Assembly (NCBI GenBank): GCA_004431415.1
Contig: QPMI01000418.1
Span: 1 to 64,000, forward strand
Direction: 5' to 3'
Length of the DNA: 64,000 nt
Origin: Cyanophora paradoxa
Lineage: Eukaryota > Glaucocystophyceae > Cyanophorales > Cyanophoraceae
A program made the translations under genes and the position numbers. The notes under the pieces were generated by a model. It did not search any database, was not told where the DNA came from, and was given only the letters and a program-made list of their open reading frames with translations. Below, in pieces: positions 29,174 to 40,297 of this stretch (its first letter is position 1; every line of letters starts with the position of its first letter).

Positions 29174-29676
29174 TAGTGCTGGGTTCAGTCAGGCAGACTC
29201 AGGCTCCACCCCTGACCCAGTCGCTCAGCCCCCCTGACTGTGACTGAATCAGTCAAACTGAGGTTCAGTCAGGCTACCGTGCAAAAACTGAGGAAAATGA
29301 CCCGGAAATGACCCAGATGCGATCCATCTAAGCTGCCAAGCACAGTGCGCGGGCAGTAGGGAGTAATTAGGCGAGCAAAGCTTATAAGAACACTGGTGAA
29401 AGGAATTCGGCCCCCGTTAGCCTCGTTAGCGCCGCGGCGGCGGCGGCGCGGGCGGTTTCGTTCAGATTTCGTTGTTTTTCTGGAGGTAAGACGACATGCA
29501 GAAGATCCTTTTTAGGTCGATCCACGTCGAGCTTCAGATCGAAAAAGCCCACAGGGGGGCACGCTCCCAGCAGGGTTTTGTATGGGACTGAGAGAACCTC
29601 AGTCGGCCAATTTGGTGACTCAGTCGGGTCAGTCAGACCCTCTGACTTTGACTGACAGTGACTGAACCCAGCCCTA
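29174..29676. mobile_element. Non-autonomous hAT-type element (MITE), 503 bp
   Basis: Left end TAGTGCTGGGTTCAGTCA and right end TGACTGAACCCAGCCCTA are 17/18 inverted matches. Both are flanked by the same 8-bp target duplication ATCGCTAG (29166-29173 and 29677-29684). An 8-bp duplication and TAG/CAG-GGCTGGG-type ends are typical of hAT elements. Subterminal GACTCAG/CAGTCA words repeat on both sides; no transposase is encoded, so it depends on one in trans. Confidence 0.88.
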
Positions 29677-29869
29677 ATCGCTAGCCTAAGTACTAGTAGA
29701 TCTGGACATCTACCAGTACTACGGTACTGCTAGGCTAGGGCTACGTATATATACTGGTAGACTGCAGTGGTAGTAGATCTCATCGTATCATCTCGATCCC
29801 CCTCTGCAGCTCCCAGACAGCTGCAGCTTCTCGAGCTCCCCAGGAACGTTAACACGCTCAAGAGCTCCA

Positions 29870-30324
29870 ATGGCCGGATCCGTAGCTGGGAAGAAGATTC
29901 TGGGAAAGAACCGCAGCCGCCTGGAGCAGGACGTCCAGGGGCAGGTGCAGCCGATGCCATATGCATGCTCCTTCTTCAAGACTTCATCGATTCCTCTGGA
30001 GATCACCGGGTGTCAGTCTGCAGCTGACCTTTAAAATTTCCCCCGCCGAACGCGCAGGCGGAGGAGGCGACGTCGACGGCGCAGGACGACGCGGCGGAGC
30101 TCGCGGACCTGTTCGAGGGGCGGGCGGCCGCCGCGGCGGGCCTCTTCGTGGGCGAGGCCGCCGCCGCTGACGAGGCCTTCTTCGAGGCCGCCGCCGACGA
30201 GCTCCTCCAGGCCGCCTCCGAGGTCCGCCCCGCCGGGCCGGCCCGGCCCGCGCCCCGCGAAGCTCCGGCCGATCCGCGCCGACCCGGCCCGTCGCAGGCG
30301 GCGTACGTGGAGAGCGAGCTGTGA
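29870..30324 (+). CDS. Two-exon small Ala/Glu-rich protein (113 aa), intact copy
   Basis: Exon 1 29870-29944 (MAGSVAGKKILGKNRSRLEQ, then DVQGQ), intron 29945-30057 (GTGCAGCC to GCGCAG), exon 2 30058-30324 ending AYVESEL and TGA. Both exons are in phase 0. The product has a basic N-terminus, then an Ala/Asp/Glu helix region and a Pro-rich stretch. No signal peptide or membrane segment, no family recognised. The inverted partner at 24231-24653 shares exon 2 but has a different exon 1 and a frameshift, so this is the functional candidate. Confidence 0.6.
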
Positions 30325-30606
30325 GGCGCGCGTCCGCGATCAAGATTGTGGCCATATGCATGCATGGGAGCCTTCTCGCCGGCCGGCGATCACTGATCGC
30401 CGATCGTAGCTATAGGCGCCGATCGATGATTGGCATTCTCTCTAGATCTGGTTGCCTGCGCCGTGTTGTGTGTGCACCGTGGCTATGCCATGATGTTGCA
30501 GTCTTTAATTTGCAATTGAATGATCATAACTTGTAATCGTGACCTCCAAGGCTCCTTTTGAACGTCAACTCCGGCGCCGCGCGCCACCAATTCACTCTAG
30601 ATCTGC
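30045..30606 (+). repeat. Inverted duplicate, right arm
   Basis: Reverse-complement match to 24016-24508; it includes exon 2 of the small gene and 3' flank up to GCCACCAATTCACTCTAGATC. Confidence 0.85.
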
Positions 30607-31543
30607 CAGTCTACAGACCAGGCCGGGCCTTTCTCATAGTCCATACTATGATATCTCGCGATGGGATCAAGTCCGGATCCCCCGCCCCGACCCCTCTAGA
30701 TCTCTAGATCTCCCGAAATTTAAACATGACAAGAAATGCATGCATGCGTCTCGATATTATATATTGCCAAAAAAAGTTGCTTCCTCCCGCGGCCGCGTTC
30801 CTCATTAATATTGAACGAGAGAGACGGGGACGTCGACTCACTCAGTTATGGTATCGAAGTCCCATATATAGCTACGATAGCGATCGTGCTTACAATTGCA
30901 AGCTTCCGGGTACAATATGCATATTTATTAATCATGGATGAACCGTGAACTGGAGCTCGCTAACTATATATCCTAATTAAATATAAGCCGACTCGGCGAT
31001 GTGCGAAAACGAGAAGTCCTGGCCGATCGCGAGGGATTGGCGCATGGACTGTTAACGTTCTGGAATACCAGAATGGGAAAAAGTAACGCAGTCGACCGTC
31101 GGACAGCTAGGAATCAAATTAAACGTGAATAACGTGAATAGCTAGGAAGCAAGTCGAAGACGTGCACGTGAATAAAATTGAATCGGGCTTCGCTGCAGCT
31201 GCGTCGAAGTACCCCCGCGCGCCGATCCCCCCTCCCCTGCCCCCCCCCCCCCCCCCTCCCCCCCGTGCCAGGGCTTGAGCCGGCTTGAGCCGGCCAATAG
31301 CCCTCGGCCTCGTCCTGGAGTCGTCCACCACCGGTACCACCGGCGCCGCAGGTGCCCACCGCGCCCCGTCCTGCCGGCGCCTGCCGAGCTCGAGCCGCGC
31401 CGCCGCCTGCCGCGCAGCCACTGAGCTGAGCTGCCACGCGCGCGTCGCGCCTCCGAGGCTCCGTCCCGCTTGGCGAGCCGCGCCGACCGCTGCGCATGCC
31501 CGACCGCCCCGCCCGTGCTGTGCACATGCTCAAATCCCCCTTG
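30607..31543. other. Non-coding region
   Basis: CTAGATCTCTAGATCT palindromes (30691-30712), an AT-rich stretch with TATATA, and a C homopolymer (31240-31256) flanked by CCCCTCCC. The small frames on both strands look like composition artefacts. Confidence 0.4.
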
Positions 31544-34500
31544 CTACCCGTCGGATCGTCTGTCACGCTGTCCAAGTCGGCCAGTTCGCAAGTCGGACTT
31601 TTTTAAATAAGCTTGATGGTCCGTGACTAGCACTAGTACTACTTGTTCCGCATGCGCATGCTCCATCGCTTCTACGACATCGATACCGACATCGAATCTA
31701 CGGCGTACCCTAAGCATCGGGGGGGTACGATTCGGGAAAGACGAAGAAATAGAGGTTGGCCTGCGCGGGGCGAGGGGCGGGGCGGGGTGGGGGCAGGGGT
31801 CAGGGGGTTCGAAGGTGGGGCCGGGGGGGGGGGGGGGGGTTGTGGAGGAGACGGGGGGTGGAGGAGAGAGGGGGGGGGGGGGGGTGGAGGGGAAGGGACT
31901 CGCCTGGCGGTAGAGGATGAGGAAGGCGACGGAGGACCCGGAGGAGAAGGTGAGCGCCAGCGTGGCCGCGTGCTCCCTGCCCCGCGCTCGGATCAGATCT
32001 GATCTGATCTGATCTGAGCCGGCGCCCCACGCGCACCGGAGGAAGCGCCAGGAGGCGGCGAGGGCGAAGCGGTCGCGCATGGAGGGGAAGAGGCGCGTGA
32101 GGGCGTGGATGGCGGCCACGGCGGCGCCGTTGAGGCCTGCGGAGAGGAGCGAGAAGGCGAGGGCGGTTGTGCAAGCCGCCCCGTCGAAGGTGGCGGGGGA
32201 GTATGGAAACGAGGCGGCGCCGGGGCCCCAGCGGGCCACGAGGACCGCCGCGACGAAGACCGAGGTGGCCGCCCACGAGATGACCGCGTGCCACAGCAGC
32301 ATCGACCTGCTCGGCTTCATTAGGGTAGGTGCGGGGCGGGGCGGGGCGGGGCGGGGCGGGGCGGGGCGGGGCGGGGCGGGGCGGGGCGGCGTCAACGCAA
32401 TCGGCGTTCTATGCCCCGTTCTATGCCCTAGCTGTAGGGTCTCTTTTGCTCTTTCGCGGGTCGGGGCGGGGCGGGCGCGCCGGATGCCGGTCTGGACGTT
32501 GTACACCCACAGATCCTCGTCCAGAGGGGGCCCCTCGAGCTCCCGCTCAAGCTGAGCCCTCTCGGCCCTCTCGGCCCGCCCCTCCTCCCCGGCCTCCTCT
32601 AGATCTGGGTCCGCCTCCGCCTCCGGCCCCGGGGAAGGGGGGGGAGGAGACCCGTCCAGCGACCGCACGGACACTACCCCCGGACCCGCGTTCACGCCTT
32701 CGGCGCCGTTCTCTTCCGCGCCTCCGGCGCACGCGGCGGCGGCAGCGGAGGACTCGTCCGGCCGCGGGACGGCCGTGTCGACGGAGGCGGCGGCGGCGGC
32801 GGGGGCCGGGGCCGGGGCCGGGGCCGGGACCACGGCTGGGGCGGCGGAGAGGCGGCGGAGCAGGGCGGCGGCGGCGCGGGCGAAGGGGCGGGCGACGCGG
32901 CGGGCGAGGAGGGAGGAGGGGAGCAGGAGGGTGACGAGGTCCGAGGCGAGGGAGGCGGCGTAGACGGCGAGGGACTGGACCCGAAAGAAGGCGAACTGGC
33001 GGAAGACCCGCACGCAGAGCCTGCGGAGGTAAGATCGATATCCGGGTTAGATATATAAGATAAGATGTAGATACGGGTTAGCTTAGATTAGGATCCAGGT
33101 TATATTAGATCAGCGGCGTGGAGAGCTCGCGCACTCTAGATTACTAGATTAATATTACAGCTGCATTACTAGATTACTAGATTACTAGATTACTAGATAG
33201 GCGGCACGAGCGCACGGGATCGTGAGGGCAAGATAAGATGTAGGTACGGGTTATCTTAGATTAGGATCCATATTTTATATAGCTTAGATTAGGATCCAGA
33301 TTAGATTGATTAATAGGGCGCACAGGATCGTGAGGGCGAAGATAACGGCGGCGTCTCCGCGGGGCAGGGCGGCGGCGAGGGATCGGCCGAAGGCCCGCAG
33401 CTGGAGTAGGACGAGGTCAGAGGTGAGAGCCGAGGCACTTCTGGGCGGGGCCGGGCGGGGCGGGGCGGGGAGGGGCGGGTGGGGCGGGCGGGGGCGTGCC
33501 TGGAGCAGGACGAGGAGGAAGCAGACCGTTGAGTTCGTCACGTTGATGGCGACCTGCGGGGGAGGGGGGCGGGGGGGGGGGGGGGGGGGGGTCGGAGGTC
33601 GGAGAGGGCGGGGCGGGGAGCGGGGGCGGGGCCGGAAGGGCTAAGGGGGTCGGATTCCGGGCGTTCAGGCGGGGCGGAGGGCGGGGCAGAGGCCTAGGGC
33701 GGGCGGAGGGGGGCAGGGCGGGGCAGGGCGGGCCTGGGCGGGGGGCGGGGCGGAGGGGGGGGGGGGGGGGGGGAAGCGGGCCTGGGCGATGGTGGATCGG
33801 GCGATGGAGAATAGGAAGAGGTACCTACATTAGTCGAAGATTAGATCAAGGTTAGATCGATAGATAGATAGATTAGGATCCAGATTATATAATTATATAA
33901 ATGAAATCAGTGGCGGGGACATGAGGAGAGGAACATGTGTACCCGAAGAGCACGAACATGATCGACATGTTCACGAGCTGCGCCGGCGATCGGGAGGGAA
34001 GAACGAAGGGGGGGGGGAGCCTCGGGGGGAGGGCGGGGAGGGGGTACCTGAAATTTGCCGAAGGTGGCGAGGCCGCGGGCGGGGCGCGGGGGCGACGCGG
34101 CCGGCGCCGCCCCGCCCCCCGCCTCCGGGTCCACAGGGGCGAAGACGGCGGCGGCCGAGCGGCGGGCCAAGACGCGTGCGTGCACGCGGGCGCAGATCTG
34201 GTTGGTCACCTGGATCCGGAGCGGGTTTCGGAGGGGTAGGCGTGCGGTAGGAAAGGGGTGCGCAAGAGGAACCGCGCACCAGGATGTTCAGGAGGTTGGT
34301 GACGTAGCCGAAGGGCACGGTGCTCACTGCGCGCGCCGCCGCGTTGGCGTCGACGTCGACGCCAGCGCGGGCGGGCCGGGGCGCGCGCGCGCGCGCACGC
34401 ACGGTCGACGAGTGCGTTGACGGTGGTGAAGAAGCAGGGTCCCAGGAGGGTGAACAGGGCGACGTAGGAGGGTACGACGCGCCGGAGCGGGGCGTGGAGG

Positions 34501-35114
34501 AGCAGGGCGAACCAGACGGAGGCGCTGGAGGCGGGGCCCAGCGAGCCGAGGACGCCGAAGACGTGTACCCGGGCGAGGCGGTGGGGGATGGAGTGGTAGG
34601 GGAGGCCGAACTGGACGGCGGCGGCGAGGGCGGGGCCCGCCACGACCAGCAGCAGGGCGCGCGCGTTGGCCCAGCGGGCGCTCCCGGAGCCAGCTGGCGG
34701 CGCCGGCGGCGGCGGCGGCGGCGCAGGGGTGTGCTCCAGGGCGCCCCGCACGAGCCGCCAGAAGGCACGCGAAGCCGACTCCTCCTCAACGGGGGCGAGC
34801 CCCAGAGCGTCGGCGGTCGACGTCGCGAGGCCCGCCGGCGAACGCGTACGCCTGTCGACGTCGCTGTGCCGCCGCGCCCGCCCGCGCGGCTGGAGGCCGT
34901 GCGCATGGGCCGAAATCGACGGCGCCGCGTCGTCCAGCGTCACGACAGAGGCAACCGGCTCCGCGAGCGCGAGCTCCTGCGCATGCGGTGCTATGCATAT
35001 GCGTTTGGGCGTGGTGCAGATCGACAGGAGGTTTGCGCACCGGAACGATACGCGCTCGGTGATGTACATGTACGGCAGATTCACGTCCGGTCGCTCGCTC
35101 CATCGATATCGCAC
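31544..35114 (-). CDS. Multi-exon, multi-pass membrane protein, unidentified
   Basis: Exon-like pieces in minus-strand order: N-terminal region (start near 35114 or an internal Met) to 34420 with hydrophobic segments (ARALLLVVAGPALAAAVQFG, VPSYVALFTLLGPCFFTTVN); VSTVPFGYVTNLLNILV (34290-34335); VTNQICARVHARVLARRSAA to LATFGKFQ (34047-34209, then GTACCCCC); LVNMSIMFVLFG (33945-33980); YLFLFSIARSTIAQ (33785-33822); VAINVTNSTVCFLLVLLQ (33498-33550); a long exon with FRVQSLAVYAASLASDLVTL (about 32700-33013); and KPSRSMLLWHAVISWAATS to AFLILYRQ (31905-32320). About eight or more membrane helices, separated by short introns, several GC-AG. Exon limits and the last exon are uncertain. No family recognised. 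Confidence 0.5.
31989..32018. repeat. GATCT/GATCA pentamer repeat
   Basis: GGATCAGATCTGATCTGATC and continuation; a similar GATCC repeat lies at 19593-19630. Confidence 0.7.
32334..32391. repeat. GCGGG pentamer repeat
   Basis: About eleven units of GGGGC on the plus strand inside an intron of the membrane-protein gene; G-quadruplex-prone. Confidence 0.8.
33040..33310. repeat. AGATTAGGATCC and CTAGATTA repeats in an intron
   Basis: TTAGATTAGGATCCA occurs at 33085, 33255 and 33285 (again at about 33870), and ATTACTAGATTACTAGATTA repeats at 33165-33200. AT-rich islands inside a GC-rich gene. Confidence 0.6.
33565..33780. repeat. G-rich intron with two long poly-G runs
   Basis: GGGGGCGGGG followed by a G run to about 33590, and a second G run at 33756-33772. 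On the coding (minus) strand these are C tracts within introns. Assembly in such runs is unreliable. Confidence 0.7.
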
Positions 35115-35800
35115 CGGCGCGGCACCGGCGCGCGGCCGCAGAGGATCCCGGATTGATTAGGACATGGTACGGTTCCACGGCGGCGGTCGACGTCTGCGTC
35201 GATCTAGACTTCCCACCGATTCAAGATCTCGAGCTCGGAGGCAGCGCATGTCGGGCCAGGGCCGGCCTGGGCCGCCGGCAGAGAAGTTGCAAGCTTTCAG
35301 CCGCAGCCGAGACGCAGCCGAGAGTTTGGCTGATGTCAATGCAAAGATGCTACGAGTTGAATGGGCGCATCGCGGCCGGCGCTGGCCGCGCCCGTGTTCT
35401 CCCCTCTGAACTGATGAACGCTGAGCTTAGAGTGTCGTACCCCCTTGCGGACTGAGCAGTTTGTGCTTGACGAGAGGGCTGCCCAGCGCGCCCGCGAGGC
35501 TCTTGTAGCGCTCGAACGCTCCTCTTGCACGCTTTGCGCCGCCCGCGAGTCTCCTCAGACTCGCTCGGTGGGTGAACCGACCCATCTTCAACTGACATCC
35601 TCAACTTCGCTCGAACTCGGAGTCCCCCGAAAAGGTGTGCCCTGTATTCGAGTCCCCCATTTCAAGAAAGCAATCGTGCGTGCTGAAGATCTCTCACGCT
35701 AAGATTCCGCCAGCCTGAGCCATCCAGTCCAGCCAAGCGCAGCAGCCTGCGGGCTTTGGAGCAAGCTGGTCCTCTCTTCCTTTCGTCGGCATGAGCATCA
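35115..35800. other. Probable promoter region between divergent genes
   Basis: Between the minus-strand membrane protein and the plus-strand gene below. TCTAGACTT and GATCTCGAGCTC palindromes; no exon I can support, although open frames exist on both strands. Confidence 0.35.
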
Positions 35801-35849
35801 AGTGCTGTGCGCTGCCGCCTCCCAATCTGGTCCTGCAGCGCGGCTGACG

Positions 35850-36883
35850 CGCCCTGGCCGCGGCCGCAGCTCGCCGCCCCAGGAGCAAGGCTCGAAAGCG
35901 GCGGGATGTCGGCCGGGACATCAGCGAAGATAAGGAGGCTTTCGAATCCCCTCGCGGTGAGCCCCTGCGGCCGGACGATGCCGAAGCCAGAGCCTTCGCC
36001 TGGAAGCGCACGCTCACCTCGGTCGCGCGCCCGGCAGAGGCCCATCCTGAGGACGTGATCGAGGTTTACGAGGCGTACATGCAAAGCAACGTTGGCATCC
36101 TGGTGCGCCGCGCGGCCGTGGCCCTCTCCCTCGACGGGACTGACGTCGAGCGCTCTCGCCGCCGCCCCCGCAGGTCCTTCGCGTCGCTCAAAGCGAGACC
36201 TCGAGCGCTTCTGAATCTCCTAGCGATGCGGAGGAGCAGTTCGGCTGCGAGCAAGCGCGCGGCGGCAATGTGGTGCGCCGCCCGTAGCTTTCACATGAAG
36301 CGTTCGGCGCTCACGCGGGGCGCGCGCGCTGCGCAGAGCGTGGCTTCGCACGCGTCGCTTTTCTGGGGTGACCTGAGCATCGCCGGCGATCAGCCGGCGC
36401 GGAAGACCGGTCGGGCGCCGCTGGAGCCGAACCCGAACCTCTCTTGCCCGTGCTGTGCGCGCGCGCGCCCGCCCGCTCTCCCTCGCTCCTTGCGGCGCCG
36501 CTGACGGCCGCGCGGCAGGCGAGGGCGATGGCGAGCGACTGGATCTGGGCGCGATCGAATCGCACGCGGCGGAGCTGCGCCGCCTGTGGGAGGAGGAGGG
36601 CGCGGCGGCCCTCCGCGCCCTCCTCGCGTTCGGCGGCCCGCGCCCGAAACCCGAGCTGCTGCCCCCGCCCTCGTCGCTTCCCGCCGGCAGCCTCGCGGGG
36701 CACGTCTCCCGCTTCCACTCCGTGACGCCCCCCCCGCCGCCGCCGGTCCCCGCCGCCGGCCGCTCGCTCTTCGCCGCGGGTCCGGAGGCCTTCCTGCGGG
36801 GCTTCGCGAGCCCGGGCGGCGAATCCTTCTTCACGGCGAGCCCCGTCTACTTCGTTCTCGTCCGCCTCGCTGCGCCTCTTTGA
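35850..36883 (+). CDS. Unidentified multi-exon gene
   Basis: Exon pieces with natural codon use: KARKRRDVGRDISEDKEAFE to VYEAYMQSNVGILVRRAAVA (about 35890-36170); after CCCCCGCAG, VLRVAQSETSSASESPSDAE (about 36176-36270); a short piece (SVASHASLFWGDLSIAGDQ, 36340-36400); and a last exon (ERLDLGAIESHAAELRRLWE to SPVYFVLVRLAAPL, 36533-36883, stop TGA 36881). Basic then acidic, no membrane segment. The start lies upstream of 35890. Family not recognised. Confidence 0.4.
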
Positions 36884-37510
36884 GACCCGGGCGTCCCCGC
36901 TCCCTCCCTCCCCATGCCAACAAAGCCCACGCTTCAATGCCAGGCCTCTCTCTCTCTCTCCATATCTTTTCGTTCGGCTTCGTTTTCGCCAGCCTGCGAG
37001 CTGTGCTTATTATTGCTTGCGACGAGGCAAGAGTTTTATGTCGGCAGTGTTCCCAGCAGCGCTCAACTAGGGGCCAGTTGAAGAAAGCTCGCTTTTCCAG
37101 TACTGCATTCGCAATCAGATTCGCCTTGCTAGTGCACCAGTGATTCGATACGTAGCCTGCTGCCGCAGCTGTACAGTGCAGTGATTTATACTTGTAGTTT
37201 TTGCTTTCTATCGGTCGGATATTAATATTATATTTGTGTTCTTTCCCCTCGGATTTCAAGACTTGAAAGCCCCGCGCGCGCGCGCGCGTGCGGCCCCCTT
37301 CACAGAGCTCCAAGCTAGGATTCGTGCACGTGTACGTTTTAAGCTGCGCCCAAGATCTATATCGATTTCCAAGATCGCCCAGAGAGGCAGAGTTGTAAAC
37401 AATTGTACTAGTACTTAGAGACGAGAAGACGAGAATCAAATCGATATCGTTCTGCTTGAAAGAATTGAAATCTGATCCTGGTTATCCTAGCGACCAGAGC
37501 CTGCCGGCAG
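36884..37510. other. Intergenic between convergent genes
   Basis: CTCTCTCTCTCT (36945-36960), a CGCGCGCGCGCGCG run (37275-37290) and AT-richer sequence with TATTAATATTATA. No gene supported. Confidence 0.4.
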
Positions 37511-38548
37511 CTATTGCCCCGCGGCGCGCTTGACGGCGTCCATCCCGAAGCGGCGGAGGGCCCCGCGGCCGAAGACGAACGAAGCCAAAATGACGAACGG
37601 GAGGACGGGTACGGCGCGCGCGATGCTCTCGCCGCTCGTACCCGGGAAGAGCGTGGCGCGGGAGGGGTCCTGGGGGTCGTAGTGTACCCGGACGGGGGTG
37701 CCGGGGGCGTACTTGTCCAGGAACTGGCGGAGGCGGCGGGGGCCCTGGGGGCGGCTGACGAAGTGGGAAAGGGCGCCGTCGCGGTACAGGACGGAGGAGG
37801 AAAAGGGCGCCGAGCCGGAGGCGGCGGCGGCGCGGGCGGCGGCGAGCTGCGGGGAGGGCTTGACGCCCGGGCGCGGCGCATCGAACTCCCAGTCGGGGCT
37901 GTACGCGTACTCGACCACCGGGTTCCGCAGGAACGGGTTGCCGCCGGCATCCCGCTCCGCAAAGAGGAGCGTGAAGGGGTCCGAAGCGCCCTCCTCGCTG
38001 CCCGAGCGCACGACGACGCCGCTGCAGGAGGGCCAGGCGCGCGTTGCGCTGGCCTCCTGCACGGGGCCGATAGCCTCGCTCGCGATGTACGCCGACAGGG
38101 CCGCGAACGCCACCGCAAGCGCGGCGGAGACGGGCCAAGGCAGGACCGCGTCGAAGACGGGGCGATCGTCGTCCTCGGGCGTCGGCTTCTTCGGCGGCCA
38201 CGGGAGCACCGGATCCCCGGCTTCGTCCAGCTGCTCGCTTGGCTGCGGCTTCGGCGGCGGCTGCGGCGGCTTCACCGGGTCGCCGGCCGTGGCCGCGGCG
38301 GTCGGCCCGGTCGGCGGCCCGCTGTGCGTAGCGCGCCGCCCGAGCGGCGCCCGGAGCGGAGCCTCCAGGACTGCAGCGCGCGTGCGGACCAGCCGGGCGC
38401 CCGCCGCTAGCGAGCTCTCGGCCGCAGCCGCGCTCGGGGCCGCCAACCGGTGCGATGTGCAGAGTGCTCTGCGGAAGAGGCTCCGAGTCGCCAGAAGCGC
38501 CTCCGTGCGCGTCGCCAGGGCCGGGAGCGAGAGGCCTAGGCCCGCCAT
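37511..38548 (-). CDS. DUF3592-type membrane protein, possibly organelle-targeted
   Basis: Stop at 37511; I choose ATG 38548 (MAGLGLSLPALATRTEALL), giving an Arg/Ser/Ala-rich, acid-free N-terminus (TRSLFRRALCTSHRL) like a transit peptide. An open frame extends to a GTG/ATG region near 38695 and a longer start cannot be excluded. After a Pro-rich linker come a first membrane helix (WPVSAALAVAFAALSAYIAS), a soluble beta-rich domain with the DUF3592 pattern (RAWPSCSGVVVRSG; VEYAYSPDWEFD; YAPGTPVRVHYDPQDPSRAT), and a second helix (VPVLPFVILASFVFGRGAL). The Y-x-P-G-x-x-V-x-V-x-Y-D-P-x-D-P-x-x-A motif is the family mark; its function is unknown. Single exon. Confidence 0.7.
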   Translation of the reverse strand: MAGLGLSLPALATRTEALLATRSLFRRALCTSHRLAAPSAAAAESSLAAGARLVRTRAAVLEAPLRAPLGRRATHSGPPTGPTAAATAGDPVKPPQPPPKPQPSEQLDEAGDPVLPWPPKKPTPEDDDRPVFDAVLPWPVSAALAVAFAALSAYIASEAIGPVQEASATRAWPSCSGVVVRSGSEEGASDPFTLLFAERDAGGNPFLRNPVVEYAYSPDWEFDAPRPGVKPSPQLAAARAAAASGSAPFSSSVLYRDGALSHFVSRPQGPRRLRQFLDKYAPGTPVRVHYDPQDPSRATLFPGTSGESIARAVPVLPFVILASFVFGRGALRRFGMDAVKRAAGQ

Positions 38549-38704
38549 TACGTCGCTGGTCGAACGCGTACCCCCCGAAGAAGCGGTGCTCTGGAGCGGC
38601 CGGGCTGGAGCTCTTGGCCAGCTTTCGGTCGACGCGATGGAGTTCACGTTCGCTAGTGAGACAGAGGCCTTTGCAATATCGGTCCAGCCTGGCACGCGGT
38701 TGCG

Positions 38705-40230
38705 ATGGCGACTGACTTGAATCGGTTGCTCGCGCGCAGTTACGTCACCGCCCGCAGGACAGCTAACCGTTCGAGTGCGCGAGGCTCAGGGTCCGAAACC
38801 GAGCGGCTGGTTGTGCGTTGGGCTCGCCCCGGGCGCCGGCCCTCGCGGCGCGACCCTCGATTGCTTGCCGACCCTGGCCGCGCGTGCGCAGCCGCAAGAA
38901 GAAGAAGACATGGCACCTGGAGCTTAGCTACGGTAAGCGAAGCGGTCTTTCCATGCTGCGCCCCCTCGCGGCGCGGCGAGCTCTGATGAGCCCTCCGATC
39001 AGGCGCTCCGGGCTCCCTCACTCACAAGCAGACCCAGCCGACATCGGAGCGCCGCGCGGGATTCCCAGAGGTCCGCGCCGCGGCCGCCCGGCTCCGGGGC
39101 CGCATTCGAACCGCTAAGCCCCGCCCCGCGCGCCGCGCAGGCGTATGTGTTTCCTGTGCAGCAGCCGGAGCAAGAGAAGCTCGTCGTTCTGATGCAGAAG
39201 CACCGAAAGAAGGGTGGATTCAAGACCGGTTCGGTCCCCTCCCCCCGCCCTCCCGAGCCCCGCGGCCCCCGCCCCGCCCTGACTTCGTTCGCCACAGTGG
39301 GCTGGATCCGCCTCGATTTGGGGTACCCCTCTGTGCCCGCGGCCGTCTAGCGATCGAACCGACCGCCGCGCAGGGCCGCGCCGCAGGAAATGAGCGCGGA
39401 GAGGGAGTACAGGTTACTCAAGGGGAGCCCTACCCCCGGCCCGGGCGCCTCCACCTCCAGCTCGCTGAAGGTGTAACCCCTCCCCGCCCCGAATTTCCCG
39501 TACCCCGCTCACTTCCTCTACCCCCCTCCCTCCCAGGTTACCCTCTCGCTTGCGTACCAGCACAAGCCGGGGGCTGCCCCCTGGCCCAAGGCACCCCCTC
39601 CCAAGAGCGAGCTTCAGGCCCGCATCCAGGCCGAGCGGTGCCCTTTTGCAGCCGAGGGTCCTGCAAACGACGTAACCCCTGACGCGCTTGCGCAGGGGTA
39701 TGCCGCCTCCGGGGCCGAGGGCGCACGTGATAAACGTCGTCAACGTCGACGACGACCTTTCCAGCGCCCTCGACCTCACGTGTGCCGATTTCTCAATACC
39801 CCCTTCCTCCCGGCGTAAGCGGTACCCCCTCAGGGAGAGGGAAGCCGTGGCGGGTATACGAATGACCGTCGGGCCACCCCCTCCCATGTCCAAGTCGGGC
39901 ACGTCTACCGCCCCCCTTGCCCGGATTCCGTACCCCCCTTTGAACTCGTTCCTCACAGTGACGAGCTTGGAGGGTATGATTCCGAAGCCAAACGCGCGCG
40001 TCTCGATGGATCTGTACGACGATTCGAGCTTCCACGGTACCCAGGCGCGCCTTCCCCCCCCCCCACCCCTTCCACCTCCCCCAGCTTCAACGCCCTTTCT
40101 GAGCGAGCGGCGGCGGGCAGGCCCACAATCAGGCGCCCGGATCGCCGGCGCAGCCTCCTCCGCAGTCCTCGCGAGACTTCGGGGGGCCTGGCCCGACGTG
40201 AGTCACTGTTCATTCTCCGTTGACTGAGAG
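38705..40230 (+). CDS. Unidentified multi-exon gene upstream of ORP copy 2
   Basis: Exon-like pieces: ATG 38705 (MATDLNRLLAR); RKKKKTWHLELSY (38892-38930, then GTAAGC); YVFPVQQPEQEKLVVLMQKH to RKKGGFKTG (39141-39230); SAEREYRLLKGSPTPGPGAS (39390-39470); VTLSLAYQHK (39538-39570); HVINVVNVDDDLSSALDLT (39725-39780); VTSLEGMIPKPNARVSMDLY to DDSSF (39957-40035, then GTACCC). GTACCCC occurs in almost every gap. The order and frames of the exons are uncertain and parts may belong to the 5' end of the ORP gene (a PH-like region was considered). Low confidence in detail. Confidence 0.35.
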
Positions 40231-40297
40231 ATAGAGGGCGCATAGTAGATGCAGCTAGGAACTACAATCTAGCTAGAACCCTTAAAGGGCGCTTGGG

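Noticed and set aside
38000-38720. Plus-strand frames of 298 and 340 codons opposite the DUF3592-type gene
   Set aside because: Shadows of the minus-strand exon; no start context, no domain, and the minus strand shows the family motif.
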